From: Candidatus Wallbacteria bacterium | GTDB lineage: Bacteria; Muiribacteriota; UBA6191; JACPRK01 | Reading direction: 5' to 3' | Length of the DNA: 46,363 bases | Assembly (NCBI GenBank): GCA_016190005.1 | Contig: JACPRK010000050.1 | Location: 1-46,363 of the forward strand | In this document: positions 7,962 to 19,202 of the stretch, one piece after another | Layout of the letters: each line of letters opens with the position of its first letter | How positions within the stretch are numbered: position 1 is the stretch's first letter | Notes under the pieces: generated by a model | Told to the model about the DNA's origin: nothing | The model's input: only the letters and a program-made list of their open reading frames with translations | Database searches by the model: none | Made by a program: the position numbers and the translations under genes

Positions 7962-10886
7962 TTGACCATACGCCTTCTCATCCTCGGCATCTTCGCGCTC
8001 ACGGCGATCGCGGCTGACCCGCTCCGGGCAGCGCCGCCTGCCGCACCCGCCAAGAGCGAGCCCGCCACGCCGACAGCGACCGAGCCCCAGGCGCCCTCCC
8101 AGCCGCCGGTCACTCCCGTGACGGCCACGCCACCGACGACGGGGACCACGGAGCCCGCCGCCGAGCCGGCCGGCGCCGCCGCAGAAGAGCCTGAGCCGGA
8201 CGCCGCAGCGCTGCCTCCGATGCTCGAGGCGTTGAAGCCCTCGAGCAAGCTCTTCGGCGAACGGATCGCCAAGCCAGGCGCGCTCGATCGGGACAACCTG
8301 GTGGAGCACTTCTTCAAGAAGACGCTGCTCGAGCACAAGGAGACGTTCGGCGTGCTGCTCGAGGCGATGGCCGGCATGCTCGAGCAGGAGAGCGACGCGA
8401 CGGACAAGGCCGCCGAGGCGAAGATCCTGCTCTCGCGCGTGGCGAAGCTGTCGAAGTGGCTGGAGAGCTGGCGCAGCGAGAAGGAGCTCACGCCCGAGAC
8501 GATCGACTTCTGTCTCCTCTACCTGAGGATGAGGTCGCTGTCCAAGGCGCCTCCCGAGAACCAGAAGGATTTGCAGAAGGCCGCGACCGCCCTCGAGAAG
8601 GACTTGAACGGCTACATCAACCGGTTCTCCAAGCAGCCGTGGGGGCCGGTGCTGCTGGCATTGCACCGGGACCTGGCCGGCCGCCGGGGCTTCAAGACCG
8701 AGCTCGACAAGAGCCCGGAGGAGTACCTCTCCGGCGCAAGCGCGCTGTCGCTCAAGGACGCGCAGATCCACTTCCTCATCGGTCAGCTCTTGCGTGAGTA
8801 CCTCGACCGCCGGGACGTCTCCAACTTCCTGAAGCAGGTCGCCACCGAGTTCGAGAAGTGCCTGTTGCAGCAGCGGCGCAACAAGGAGCTCTTCGCCGAG
8901 GTCACGGCCGTCTACGTGGAGATCCACGAGGCGCTGCAGAAGCGCCAGGCGCAGGAGCCGTTCTGGTTCGAGGAGCTGGTCTACAAGAGGATCATCGCGC
9001 TCGATCCGTCGAACGCGTCGGCGCACAACAACCTGAGCTTCCTCTACTCGCAGTACGGCGTGAACCTCAAGGACGCGCTGCGAGAGGCGCAGATCGCCAA
9101 CCAGCTCAAGCCCAACGATCCGCTTCTGCTCGACACGCTGGGCTGGGCGCACTACAAGAACGGCCAGCTCGAAAAGGCGATCGAGACGCTCAAGCAGTCG
9201 CTGGCGCTCAACCAGGAGATCGCCGACACGCACTTCCACCTGGCGACGGTGTACTACGACCAGAGCGACGTCGACAACGCGTCCAGGGAGTTCCGTGAGA
9301 CGCTTCGGCTGGAGCCCGAGAACGCCTTCGCTCGCAACAACCTGGCGTACCTGTTCAGCGAGAAGGACCTCCGGCTCGAAGAGGCGCTGGTGCTGGCCGA
9401 CGAGGCGCTGGAGCGCCAGCCCGACAACGCCGCGTTCCTCGACACGAAGGGCTGGATCTACTTCAAGATGCGGAAGTACCCGGAGGCGATCGAGTTCCTG
9501 CAGAAGGCGGTCGATCTGTCGCCGGAGACCTCGGAGCTGCACCTGCATCTGGGCAAGGTCTACCTGGCCACGCGGGACTTCGATCGCGCAGTCAAGAGCT
9601 TCGAGAGCGCGCTGAGCTACGATCCCGAGAATACGAAGATCGCACGGGACCTGGCCTACCTCTTCACGCTCAACGGCATCCGCGAGTCGCTCGACCGCTA
9701 CTCGCGCATCGGCGGCGTCGGGGCCAGCAAGGAGAACTTCAAGATCTTCTACGACGCGATGGCCCATGCCGCCATCGGCGCCGGGGATTACGAAAACGCC
9801 TCGAAGACCCTGGCCGAGTTTGCCGCCTTCCAGCCGCGGGCTGCTGCCTCCACCGGCGCGACGACCGCCGCTTCTTCTGCAGCCCGGCCGCTGCACGAGC
9901 AGCTCGAGGCGTTGGGCGAAGTCCTGCCGGCCAGCTTCGACCTGGTCTTCTCGGTGGAGCGAGCGGGACTGGCTAAGCTGGCGGGGTTCTTCACCAAGGC
10001 GATCTCGGAACGCTATGGATTCGCCCTGCCTCAGCTGACGGGGCTGGACTCGATCCCGTCGAGGCTGGTGCTGGGGCTGCAGTACGTGGACGCCAAGAAC
10101 GCGACCGACTTCCTGGCCATTGCGGAGCTGCCGGACGCGGTCTTCGACGAGCTCTGGGGGCAGCTCGAGGGGCTGAAGGAGCCGAATCAGGAAGTGACTC
10201 TTCCGATCGGCAACATGACGGTGCCGATCAAGGTGGGCGGAGGCGAGTACAAGGGCGTCGCCGTGCGGAGCCTGACGATGCAGCAGGGGGTCGTGCACTT
10301 CCTGATGTCGAAGCCGTACGCGGTGTTCAGCCTGGATCGGGCGCTCTTGACCGCTCTGATCGACCGGGTCGAGAAGCACGACAAGGGGCTGACGGGGGTC
10401 GAGACTTACCGGCGGTTCGCGATGCGGCAAACGAAGGCCAGCGACATCGTGCTCTTCATGCCCTTCTCGAAAACCGCCTCTGCGCAGAAGCTGCCGGAGC
10501 CGTACCTGAAGACCTTCAAGGACGTTCGCGCTTTCGGGGCCGCCTACACGGTCGTGAGCACCGATGAGCTGCTCGAGGAGAGCGTGTTCATGCCGGCCCG
10601 GGCCGAAGGTGCCCAGGACCTTCGAAAGAACCTGGAGCAGCTCCTCGGCACGGTCCAGAAGGACATTCACCTGAGGCTGTCGCAGGAGATCCGGCTCGAA
10701 GCGAAGTTCTCACACGAGGAGGACTTGGTGATCGGCGAATCCAAGGTCCTCGGATTCGGGAAGCTGGTTCTCGAGCTCCTCGGCAACTGGTACAAGACCT
10801 ACCTGCCCAACCTAGACCTGACTCCAAACGCGCCTCCGACGAAGGACGACACTCCCGAGGAGGAGCCATCCCAACCCGGTAACTAG
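7962..10886 (+). CDS. Large exported TPR protein, 974 aa
   Basis: The start is TTG at 7962, preceded by GGAGAG at good spacing. A signal peptide (MTIRLLILGIFALTAIAADP) leads to a Pro/Ala/Thr/Glu low-complexity linker (about residues 25-85). A helical region follows, then tandem TPRs at about 335-570 with typical pairs such as NASAHNNLSFLYSQYG, DTLGWAHYKNGQLEKAIETL and DTKGWIYFKMRKYPEAIEFL. After a Ser/Ala spacer (about 635-650) there is a 320-residue globular C-terminal region that I do not recognise (FDLVFSVERAGLAKLAGFF, VVHFLMSKPYAVFSLDRALL). TPRs mediate protein-protein contacts, so a periplasmic or surface scaffold is likely. It is followed by hfq in the same direction, with a hairpin between. 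Confidence 0.85.
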   Translation: MTIRLLILGIFALTAIAADPLRAAPPAAPAKSEPATPTATEPQAPSQPPVTPVTATPPTTGTTEPAAEPAGAAAEEPEPDAAALPPMLEALKPSSKLFGERIAKPGALDRDNLVEHFFKKTLLEHKETFGVLLEAMAGMLEQESDATDKAAEAKILLSRVAKLSKWLESWRSEKELTPETIDFCLLYLRMRSLSKAPPENQKDLQKAATALEKDLNGYINRFSKQPWGPVLLALHRDLAGRRGFKTELDKSPEEYLSGASALSLKDAQIHFLIGQLLREYLDRRDVSNFLKQVATEFEKCLLQQRRNKELFAEVTAVYVEIHEALQKRQAQEPFWFEELVYKRIIALDPSNASAHNNLSFLYSQYGVNLKDALREAQIANQLKPNDPLLLDTLGWAHYKNGQLEKAIETLKQSLALNQEIADTHFHLATVYYDQSDVDNASREFRETLRLEPENAFARNNLAYLFSEKDLRLEEALVLADEALERQPDNAAFLDTKGWIYFKMRKYPEAIEFLQKAVDLSPETSELHLHLGKVYLATRDFDRAVKSFESALSYDPENTKIARDLAYLFTLNGIRESLDRYSRIGGVGASKENFKIFYDAMAHAAIGAGDYENASKTLAEFAAFQPRAAASTGATTAASSAARPLHEQLEALGEVLPASFDLVFSVERAGLAKLAGFFTKAISERYGFALPQLTGLDSIPSRLVLGLQYVDAKNATDFLAIAELPDAVFDELWGQLEGLKEPNQEVTLPIGNMTVPIKVGGGEYKGVAVRSLTMQQGVVHFLMSKPYAVFSLDRALLTALIDRVEKHDKGLTGVETYRRFAMRQTKASDIVLFMPFSKTASAQKLPEPYLKTFKDVRAFGAAYTVVSTDELLEESVFMPARAEGAQDLRKNLEQLLGTVQKDIHLRLSQEIRLEAKFSHEEDLVIGESKVLGFGKLVLELLGNWYKTYLPNLDLTPNAPPTKDDTPEEEPSQPGN

Positions 10887-10892
10887 AGACTA

Positions 10893-10931
10893 CCCTTCCG
10901 TACCCCGTCGGGAACCTTTTTTCAGGAAGGG
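10893..10931 (+). terminator. Candidate terminator/hairpin between the TPR gene and hfq
   Basis: CCCTTCC (10893-10899) pairs with GGAAGGG (10925-10931). The loop contains a small GC hairpin followed by six T residues (10917-10922). This could terminate the TPR transcript or attenuate read-through into hfq. The stem is short, so confidence is low. Confidence 0.35.
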
Positions 10932-10968
10932 CCCATGCACGCGCAGAGCGCGAGAAAGGGAGGACCCC

Positions 10969-11292
10969 ATGAGCCGAGTCAACATCCAGGACCAGCTGCT
11001 GTACCAGGCGCGAAAGGACCGCACGCCCATCAAGATCTTCTTGATGAAGGGCTTGCAGTTGCAGGGCCGGATCACCGCCTACGACATGTACAGCGTCCTC
11101 CTCGAGAGCCAGGGCCGCCTGCAGCTCATCTTCAAGCACGCCATCAGCACGATCGAGTTCCCGGAGCGCATCCGCTTCAGCTACGACTCCAGCGCCCCCA
11201 GCGCAGCCGGGACGGGGCCGGGTGAGGAGCAAGCCACCTCGTCGGCGCCGGTGGAGGAAGCAGCCCCGACGAACGGCGACGGCGAGGAGTAG
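10969..11292 (+). CDS. hfq: RNA chaperone Hfq
   Basis: The 107-residue protein has the Hfq Sm fold. Sm1 is KIFLMKGLQLQGRITAYDMY, with VLLE after it. Sm2 is LIFKHAISTIEF, which keeps the KHAIST signature. NIQDQLLYQARKDRTPIKIF corresponds to the N-terminal helix with its proximal-face Gln (NIQD). Hfq hexamers bind sRNAs and mRNAs and control translation and decay. The C-terminal tail (about residues 75-107) is acidic and Pro/Ala/Glu-rich, unlike the longer E. coli tail. A strong AGGGAGGA ribosome site precedes the ATG. Confidence 0.95.
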   Translation: MSRVNIQDQLLYQARKDRTPIKIFLMKGLQLQGRITAYDMYSVLLESQGRLQLIFKHAISTIEFPERIRFSYDSSAPSAAGTGPGEEQATSSAPVEEAAPTNGDGEE

Positions 11293-11305
11293 CGGAATCT
11301 CCGGT

Positions 11306-11791
11306 TCACTGGAGCCGGACGTCGTCCAGCCAGAGCGTGAAGCCGTAGTCCCACGTGTCGGCGTGGAGCTCGAAGTAGTGGATCTCTTCGAGCGAGGGCG
11401 TGCCGACCGTGGTGCGTTTCCACACGTCGTCGCCTTCGATCGGCACGACCAGCTCGATCCACTTGTCCCGCGCTTCGTTCAGCAGGTCGGAGGTGGGGTG
11501 CCACTCGAAGTAGCCCTTCTTGTGGTGCCCTGACCGTACCCAGGGACTGGCGTTCTGGAAGGCGTGCTCGTTGGCGGCCTTGCAGAGGTCCCACTGGCCG
11601 CGCCGGTCGCCCGGGTAGCGGACGAGCGTGTCGAAGCCGCCGGTGGTCGCCAGCCGTCCATCAGCCAAGCGGGTGCGCGATCCGGTTTGCCGTGGACGGG
11701 ATTCGCGTCATCCTCGGCGTTCATCCGGTAGAGGTCGATGATGCCGCAGAGAGGCCAGCGCCACAAGCGCAAGGGCATGAGCGACTCGCAT
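11306..11791 (-). pseudogene. Exported unknown protein gene, disrupted by two frameshifts
   Basis: The start ATG at 11791 overlaps the rarA stop by one base (TGATG), a coupling arrangement that supports it. It gives a signal peptide (MRVAHALALVALASL). The coding signal then moves to another frame (CGIIDLYRMNAEDDANPVHG, KPDRAPAWL) between about 11755 and 11665. It returns to the first frame (DGRLATTGGFDTLVRYPGDR ... HADTWDYGFTLWLDDVRLQ) to the stop at 11306. In the first frame a TGA falls inside the shifted part. Two compensating indels explain the pattern, either real decay or consensus errors. The C-terminal part looks like a beta-rich, possibly carbohydrate-binding-like module, but no family is certain. 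If intact it would be a small exported protein of about 160 residues. Confidence 0.55.
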
Positions 11792-13080
11792 CAACTGCCT
11801 TCCAGCCACTGTTTGCCCCACCAAGCGGCGAGGCGATCTCGGATCTTCTTCTCGGTGCCCGCGTCCTTGGGGAAGTAGAAACGGACGGGCTCCGGAAAGT
11901 ACTCCTGCTGGACGAAACCGCCGGGGGCATCGTGCGGGTAGCGGTAGGGCTGCGACTTGATGCCGCGCGGGAGCTGGTTTCGCAGGTGCAGGGGGACCTC
12001 TCGGCCGCGAGGGTTCGTATTCAGCTCGTCCAGCGCGGCGCCGATGGCGGTGGTGACCGCGTTGCTCTTGACGGCACAAGCAACGTAGAGCGCGGCCTGC
12101 GCCAGGATGAGCTTCGACTCCGGGAAACCGACGAACTCGGCGGCGCGGGCGGCAGACTCGGCCACGACCAGAGCGAGCGGGTCGGCGTTTCCGATCTCCT
12201 CGCTGGCGGCGATGACGATCCGCCGGGCGATGAAGCGGGCGTCCTCGCCGCCTTCGATCATGCGGGCCAGGTAGTGCAGGGTGGCGTCCGGGTCGCTGCC
12301 GCGCATGCTCTTGATGAAGGCGCTGGCGACGTTGAAGTGCTCGTCGCCGGCACGGTCGTAGGTGAGGTGCGACCCGCCGCGAAGTTCCCGGATGGCATCG
12401 TCGTCGACCCGGCCGAAGACGCGGTGGCAGGTCTCGAGCAGCGCGTGCGCCTGCCGGGCATCGCCCTGCGCCTCGCGCGCCAGCTTCAGGAGGTTTTCAG
12501 GCGGCGGTGCGAAGGCCGGGTCGGCCAGCGCGTGCACGCCGCGCTCCATGACGCGCACCAGCTCCTGTTCCCCGAGCGGTCTGAAGTGGAACACGCGCAT
12601 CCGGGAGAGGATCGGCGTGTTGATGGCAATGTTCGGGTTCTCCGTGGTCGTCGCCAGCAGGTAGACCTTGCCCTCTTCGAGGTCGGGCAAGAGCGCGTCC
12701 TGCTGGGAGCGGTTGAAGCGGTGGAGCTCGTCGATGAAGAGGATGGTCTTGGTGCCGTGGCGACCGAGCCGGGAGCCGGCCTCGCGCAGGTGCTCGCGCA
12801 GCTCGCCGACGCTCGACATCACCGCGTTGACGCGGATGAACTCCGCCCGCGCCGCCGTGCTGACGATGCGCGCCAGCGTGGTCTTGCCTGTACCTGGGGG
12901 GCCGGCGAAGAGAGCGGAGAAGGCCTGCCCCTGGCGGATCAGCTCGCCCAGCACCTTGCCCCGCGCCAGCAAGTGCTCCTGGCCGATGAACTCGTCGAGA
13001 AGCTGGGGCCTGGCCCGGTGCGCCAGCGGCCCGGTCTGCTCTGCCTGGACGGAGGCCGCTGCCTGGAAGAGATCGGACAT
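11791..13080 (-). CDS. rarA: Replication-associated recombination ATPase RarA (MgsA)
   Basis: The 429-residue AAA+ protein starts with the family-typical MSDLFQ. Walker A is GPPGTGKTT (about residues 60-68) and Walker B is ILFIDELHRF (Asp117-Glu118). Sensor 1 is LLATTTENPN, and the arginine-finger region is NTPILSRMRVFHF. The C-terminal half is the MgsA-type tetramerisation region (SAFIKSMRGSDPDATLHYLA, FYFPKDAGTEKKIRDRL). RarA acts at stalled or gapped replication forks together with single-strand-binding protein. The gene is followed immediately by the disrupted exported protein gene. Upstream lies a heptamer-repeat hairpin region that separates it from the TPR gene. Confidence 0.95.
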   Translation of the reverse strand: MSDLFQAAASVQAEQTGPLAHRARPQLLDEFIGQEHLLARGKVLGELIRQGQAFSALFAGPPGTGKTTLARIVSTAARAEFIRVNAVMSSVGELREHLREAGSRLGRHGTKTILFIDELHRFNRSQQDALLPDLEEGKVYLLATTTENPNIAINTPILSRMRVFHFRPLGEQELVRVMERGVHALADPAFAPPPENLLKLAREAQGDARQAHALLETCHRVFGRVDDDAIRELRGGSHLTYDRAGDEHFNVASAFIKSMRGSDPDATLHYLARMIEGGEDARFIARRIVIAASEEIGNADPLALVVAESAARAAEFVGFPESKLILAQAALYVACAVKSNAVTTAIGAALDELNTNPRGREVPLHLRNQLPRGIKSQPYRYPHDAPGGFVQQEYFPEPVRFYFPKDAGTEKKIRDRLAAWWGKQWLEGS

Positions 13081-13092
13081 GGGGGGATCGAG

Positions 13093-13243
13093 GAGTCAGG
13101 ATTCAGGGATCAGGATTCAGGGATCAGGCTTCAGGGATCAGACTTCAGGAGTCAGGGGGGGGGAGCGTGAGGAGCGAGGCCTGAGGAGTGAGAGGCAAGA
13201 TCGGTCTCCTGATCCCTGAAGCCTGAGGCCTGATCCCTGAGGC
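13093..13243. repeat. Inverted pair of heptamer arrays
   Basis: Nine head-to-tail 7-mers of form NNNTCAG (GGATCAG, GATTCAG, GCTTCAG, GAGTCAG and similar) run from 13093 to 13155. After a 53-nt spacer, five 7-mers of the complementary form CTGANNN (CTGATCC, CTGAAGC, CTGAGGC) run from 13209 to 13243. GGATCAG is the exact complement of CTGATCC, so transcripts of either strand could form a long hairpin. The second array ends at the stop codon of the upstream TPR gene. Confidence 0.85.
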
Positions 13244-15414
13244 TAGAAGAAGTCGGGGTTGAGCTCGGTGATGGGCTCGATGGCCTGGATGCGGCCGAGG
13301 TAGTCCTCGAGGGCGGTGATCTGCTGGATGGTTTCGGGGTGGCTGCTGAAGAGCGCCTGAGTGCGAGGCATCTGGGAGAGGAGGAAATTGACATCGCCGC
13401 GGGCCAGGACGGCCTTGAGGAAATTGGCGCGGGACTCGAAAAGAGCCGGTTTCTCTTTCCACACCTTTTGCCAGGAGATCCAGAACTTCGTCTGGTCCTT
13501 CAGCATCACGTGGCAGAGCATCAGGAGGAAGTCGATCTCGGGCGGAGCGGCGTGCTTGGCGACCCAGGCCCGGATGGTGCGGAGCGCCTCCCGGACTTCC
13601 CGGAAGAAGACGAGCGTCTCGAAGACGTAGATCGCCTCGCCAGCTTCGCCCCTCCAGAGCTCCCGGAGCTCGCGCCACTCGGCGCGGGCCTTCTTCGGCC
13701 AGCCGCACTCCAGGTAGAGCGACCCGAGCCGGTGGAGCAACTCCACCGCGGAGCCCGAGAACCGCGCCAGCGGGTACAGCGACGGCGGCGCGGCCCCGAT
13801 GGCCAGCGGCGTGCCGCGGTTGATGGTCCTGGGATCGGGCCCATCGGCGGTCTCCGCAGCCCTCGACGCCGGAGCTGGAGCGCCGAAGCGGCCCGCCGCG
13901 CCCGTCGGCGAAGCCGCCCGCGCGGTCTCCGCCTTCGCACCGGCCGTCGAGGCGCCGGCCCGCTTGCGCACGAAGGCGCCGGATGCGGCTGCGCTGGTCT
14001 TGGTCTCTCGCAGGAGCTTGATTGCGGCCACCTTCTGGCCGAGCTCGACGTTGGCGTCGGCCAGGCAAAGTGCTATCTGGATGCTGCCGGGAAAGAGCTT
14101 GTGAGCCTGTTCCCAGACGTCGCGCGCGGACTTGAAGTCCCCGGCCCGGAAGTGGCAAGTGCCCAGGCCCGTGAGGGCGTCCAGGTTCGTGGAAGAGCGC
14201 TCGATGGCGCGCTGGAAAGCGTCGCGAGCCTTTTCGAGCTCGCCGGCCTCCAGGTAGACCTGTCCCTGGATCTCGGATACCTCGCTCACCTCGGGGTACG
14301 TGGCCGCGGACTGCTCGCTGAACTTGCGTGCTTCGGCGATGCGGCCGATGGCCAGCGCCAATCGGGAAAGCTGCAGCTGCACCTCCAGGTTGCGCGGCTC
14401 TTCCTCGAGCACCCGCCGGTAGAGCGTGTAGGCTCGCCGGTACTCCCCCGAGTTCTGATAGGCGCTGGCCAGCTCCTGAAGGATGATCGGGCGGTCGGGA
14501 TACTTGCGGGCCAGCAGCAGGAACTCGTTGACCGCGCCGCGCCAGGCGCCCGAGCGGGCGTAGTACTCGCTGCGCGAGAGGATGTAGGACTGAAAGCGCA
14601 GAGCGTCCCAGCGCTCAGGCTTCTCCTCCTGGACCTGGCCGGCGTCCTCGATGGTGACGATGATCGTCGGGTCGAGCTCGCGGGCACGGGCAAACTCGCC
14701 CTGTGCCAGCGGCCGGTCGCCGCGCACGCTGTAGCAGATGCCCAGCTTCTTGTGGAGCTCGGCGGAATCGGGGTTCTTCAGGAGCGCTCGCTTCACGCAG
14801 GCGACGGCCTTGTCGACGCGGTTGGTCTGCAGGTAGACGTCCGACAGCAGCGAGAGCGCCCCTTCGAGGCTAGGATCGTGGTTGAGAAGCAGGTTCAGCA
14901 GATCGGCGGCCCGGCCGTGGTCGCCCTTCTCGAGGAACGCCTGGGCCTTCATGATGTAGAGCGTCGAGTCGTGCGGGTGGTGCTCCAGCCCCTCGGCCAC
15001 GGCCTCGAAGAAGTCCTCGTAGCGGCGCAGCTTCAGGTAGATGCGGCAGATCTCCTGGATCGTGTGCTGGTCCTTCGGCGCCAGCTCCCGCGCAATCATG
15101 AGCTGTTCCAGCGCCTCGGCCACGCGATCCATGGCGGCCAGGATCTTGGCGCGATTGTAGCGGGCATCCGCATGGGAGGGATCGACCTCGACGGCGCGCT
15201 CCAGGCTGGCCAGCGCGCGCGGCAGCTCGCCCATCAGATAGAGGACGATGCCCGAGTTGATGTGGCTTCCGGCATGGTCGGGATGCTCGGCGAGGATCTG
15301 CTGGTAGATCTCGAACGCCTGGTCGAGCACTCCCTTGCGCTGCAGCTGCAGCGCCTGGTTGAAGCGGGCGGAGAGGTCGGGGACCTGGTATGTCGGATGC
15401 CGGTAGATCGGGAT
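13243..15414 (-). CDS. TPR-repeat protein, about 723 aa, apparent ATC start
   Basis: Many TPR units are visible, such as NSGIVLYLMGELPRALASLE, MKAQAFLEKGDHGRAADLLN and TLYRRVLEEEPRNLEVQLQL. They run through most of the first 470 residues. An Ala/Thr/Pro-rich hinge (about 480-540) follows, then a further helical domain ending ITELNPDFF. No signal peptide is seen, so it is probably cytoplasmic. Coding content extends upstream of the first GTG (15330) as PIYRHPTYQVPDLSARFNQA. No ATG, GTG or TTG lies there, but ATC at 15414 sits six bases after a perfect GGAGG, so I take ATC as the likely start. The gene follows the DnaB-like ATPase gene by 64 nt and is probably in the same operon with ligA. Confidence 0.8.
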   Translation of the reverse strand: MPIYRHPTYQVPDLSARFNQALQLQRKGVLDQAFEIYQQILAEHPDHAGSHINSGIVLYLMGELPRALASLERAVEVDPSHADARYNRAKILAAMDRVAEALEQLMIARELAPKDQHTIQEICRIYLKLRRYEDFFEAVAEGLEHHPHDSTLYIMKAQAFLEKGDHGRAADLLNLLLNHDPSLEGALSLLSDVYLQTNRVDKAVACVKRALLKNPDSAELHKKLGICYSVRGDRPLAQGEFARARELDPTIIVTIEDAGQVQEEKPERWDALRFQSYILSRSEYYARSGAWRGAVNEFLLLARKYPDRPIILQELASAYQNSGEYRRAYTLYRRVLEEEPRNLEVQLQLSRLALAIGRIAEARKFSEQSAATYPEVSEVSEIQGQVYLEAGELEKARDAFQRAIERSSTNLDALTGLGTCHFRAGDFKSARDVWEQAHKLFPGSIQIALCLADANVELGQKVAAIKLLRETKTSAAASGAFVRKRAGASTAGAKAETARAASPTGAAGRFGAPAPASRAAETADGPDPRTINRGTPLAIGAAPPSLYPLARFSGSAVELLHRLGSLYLECGWPKKARAEWRELRELWRGEAGEAIYVFETLVFFREVREALRTIRAWVAKHAAPPEIDFLLMLCHVMLKDQTKFWISWQKVWKEKPALFESRANFLKAVLARGDVNFLLSQMPRTQALFSSHPETIQQITALEDYLGRIQAIEPITELNPDFF

Positions 15415-15425
15415 GGTGCACCTCC
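15415..15425 (-). promoter_or_regulatory. Ribosome binding site that decides the unusual ATC start
   Basis: On the minus strand GGAGG (15425-15421) is followed by six bases, TGCACC, and then ATC at 15414-15412. No standard start codon in this frame lies at a suitable distance. Confidence 0.6.
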
Positions 15426-15478
15426 GGGGGATCGTCCGTCGGCAGGCTCGGGACGAGGGGGGTTGAGCTAGGGCGGGG

Positions 15479-18633
<3,155 letters not shown>

Positions 18634-18646
18634 TTAGAAACTGGAA

Positions 18647-18732
18647 ACTCAGGGACACACGACTCGTTTTCTGATGCGCCCACAAACAGGGGGGCTCCGT
18701 CGATCAAGGATACGAGTCGTGTGTCCCTGAGT
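18647..18732. repeat. Perfect 21-bp inverted repeat with 44-nt loop
   Basis: The left arm (18647-18667, ACTCAGGGACACACGACTCG then T) and the right arm (18712-18732) are exact reverse complements. The right arm ends at the stop codon of the small gene at 18734. No T-run follows either arm. It could be a strong terminator for the small minus-strand genes that isolates the ligA promoter, or a small mobile repeat. GTGTCC-type ends also appear in the palindrome at 19191-19330. Confidence 0.85.
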
Positions 18733-18733
18733 A

Positions 18734-18964
18734 TCACTCGGGCGGCGGCCATGGCTCTTCGAGGGCGGCCAGCCAGGGACGCGGGCCGACGTGGCGGAGG
18801 CAACCGTCCCCAGCGGCTGCCAGGGATTCGAGCGGCCGGTCCAGGTCGGGCTCGAACAGCCAGTCGACGGCGTCCGCGGCGTCCCCGGGGGCGGTCTCGC
18901 CGGCAGCGGTGTTCGGAAGGCCGAGCGCCTTACGAAGGCGGGCCTGGAGCTCAGAACGGAACAT
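18734..18964 (-). CDS. Small acidic hypothetical protein, 76 aa
   Basis: No family was recognised. The ATG at 18964 has a strong AAGGGGGA ribosome site. The product begins MFRSELQARLRKALGLPN and ends WLAALEEPWPPPE. It is acidic, with two Trp near the end and no membrane segment. Its start overlaps the end of the upstream small ORF by 14 nt, suggesting a two-gene unit. A perfect inverted repeat abuts its stop codon. Confidence 0.6.
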   Translation of the reverse strand: MFRSELQARLRKALGLPNTAAGETAPGDAADAVDWLFEPDLDRPLESLAAAGDGCLRHVGPRPWLAALEEPWPPPE

Positions 18965-19202
18965 CGTCGTCCCCCTTTCGCCAGTAGCGGGGCGCCGGTG
19001 GTGCGAACTCCTCGTCGCGAAGGTCTTGTTGGAAGGTGCGCACGACACCGACCCTCGCTCCTGCTCTCTTGCCATCTCGGACCCCGCTGTTGGCCGCCCC
19101 GGCCCGGGCGTCAGCCCGGGTCACATCCTGGAGATACTCAACCGTACCATCGCACCGCAGCGCGGGCAATGGGTGCGGGAAGCGTGTCCAGGACAACGGC
19201 AA
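18951..19202 (-). CDS. Small hypothetical protein, start unclear
   Basis: The protein-like part is DGTVEYLQDVTRADARAG, GARVGVVRTFQQDLRDEEFA and PPAPRYWRKGDDDVPF, and the end overlaps the next gene by 14 nt. The only listed start is TTG at 19202. Just upstream, in another frame, lies a zinc-ribbon-like CPRCGAMV. A single-base shift near 19150 would join CPRCGAMV to VEYLQDVTR, so the N-terminus may be frameshifted. No function is known. I regard the C-terminal two thirds as real and the start as unresolved. Confidence 0.45.
   Translation of the reverse strand: MPLSWTRFPHPLPALRCDGTVEYLQDVTRADARAGAANSGVRDGKRAGARVGVVRTFQQDLRDEEFAPPAPRYWRKGDDDVPF

Noticed and set aside
6942..10670. A very long minus-strand open frame (over 1200 codons) opposite the TPR gene
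   Set aside because: It is a GC-rich antisense shadow. The plus-strand frame has a signal peptide, TPR repeats and a ribosome site, while the minus translation is rich in Arg, Leu and Gln without domains.
18951..19202. Zinc-ribbon protein formed by CPRCGAMV plus the small ORF
   Set aside because: It needs a one-base shift near 19150 that is not shown by the sequence and no start codon was found for the CPRCG frame, so it is mentioned only as a possibility.
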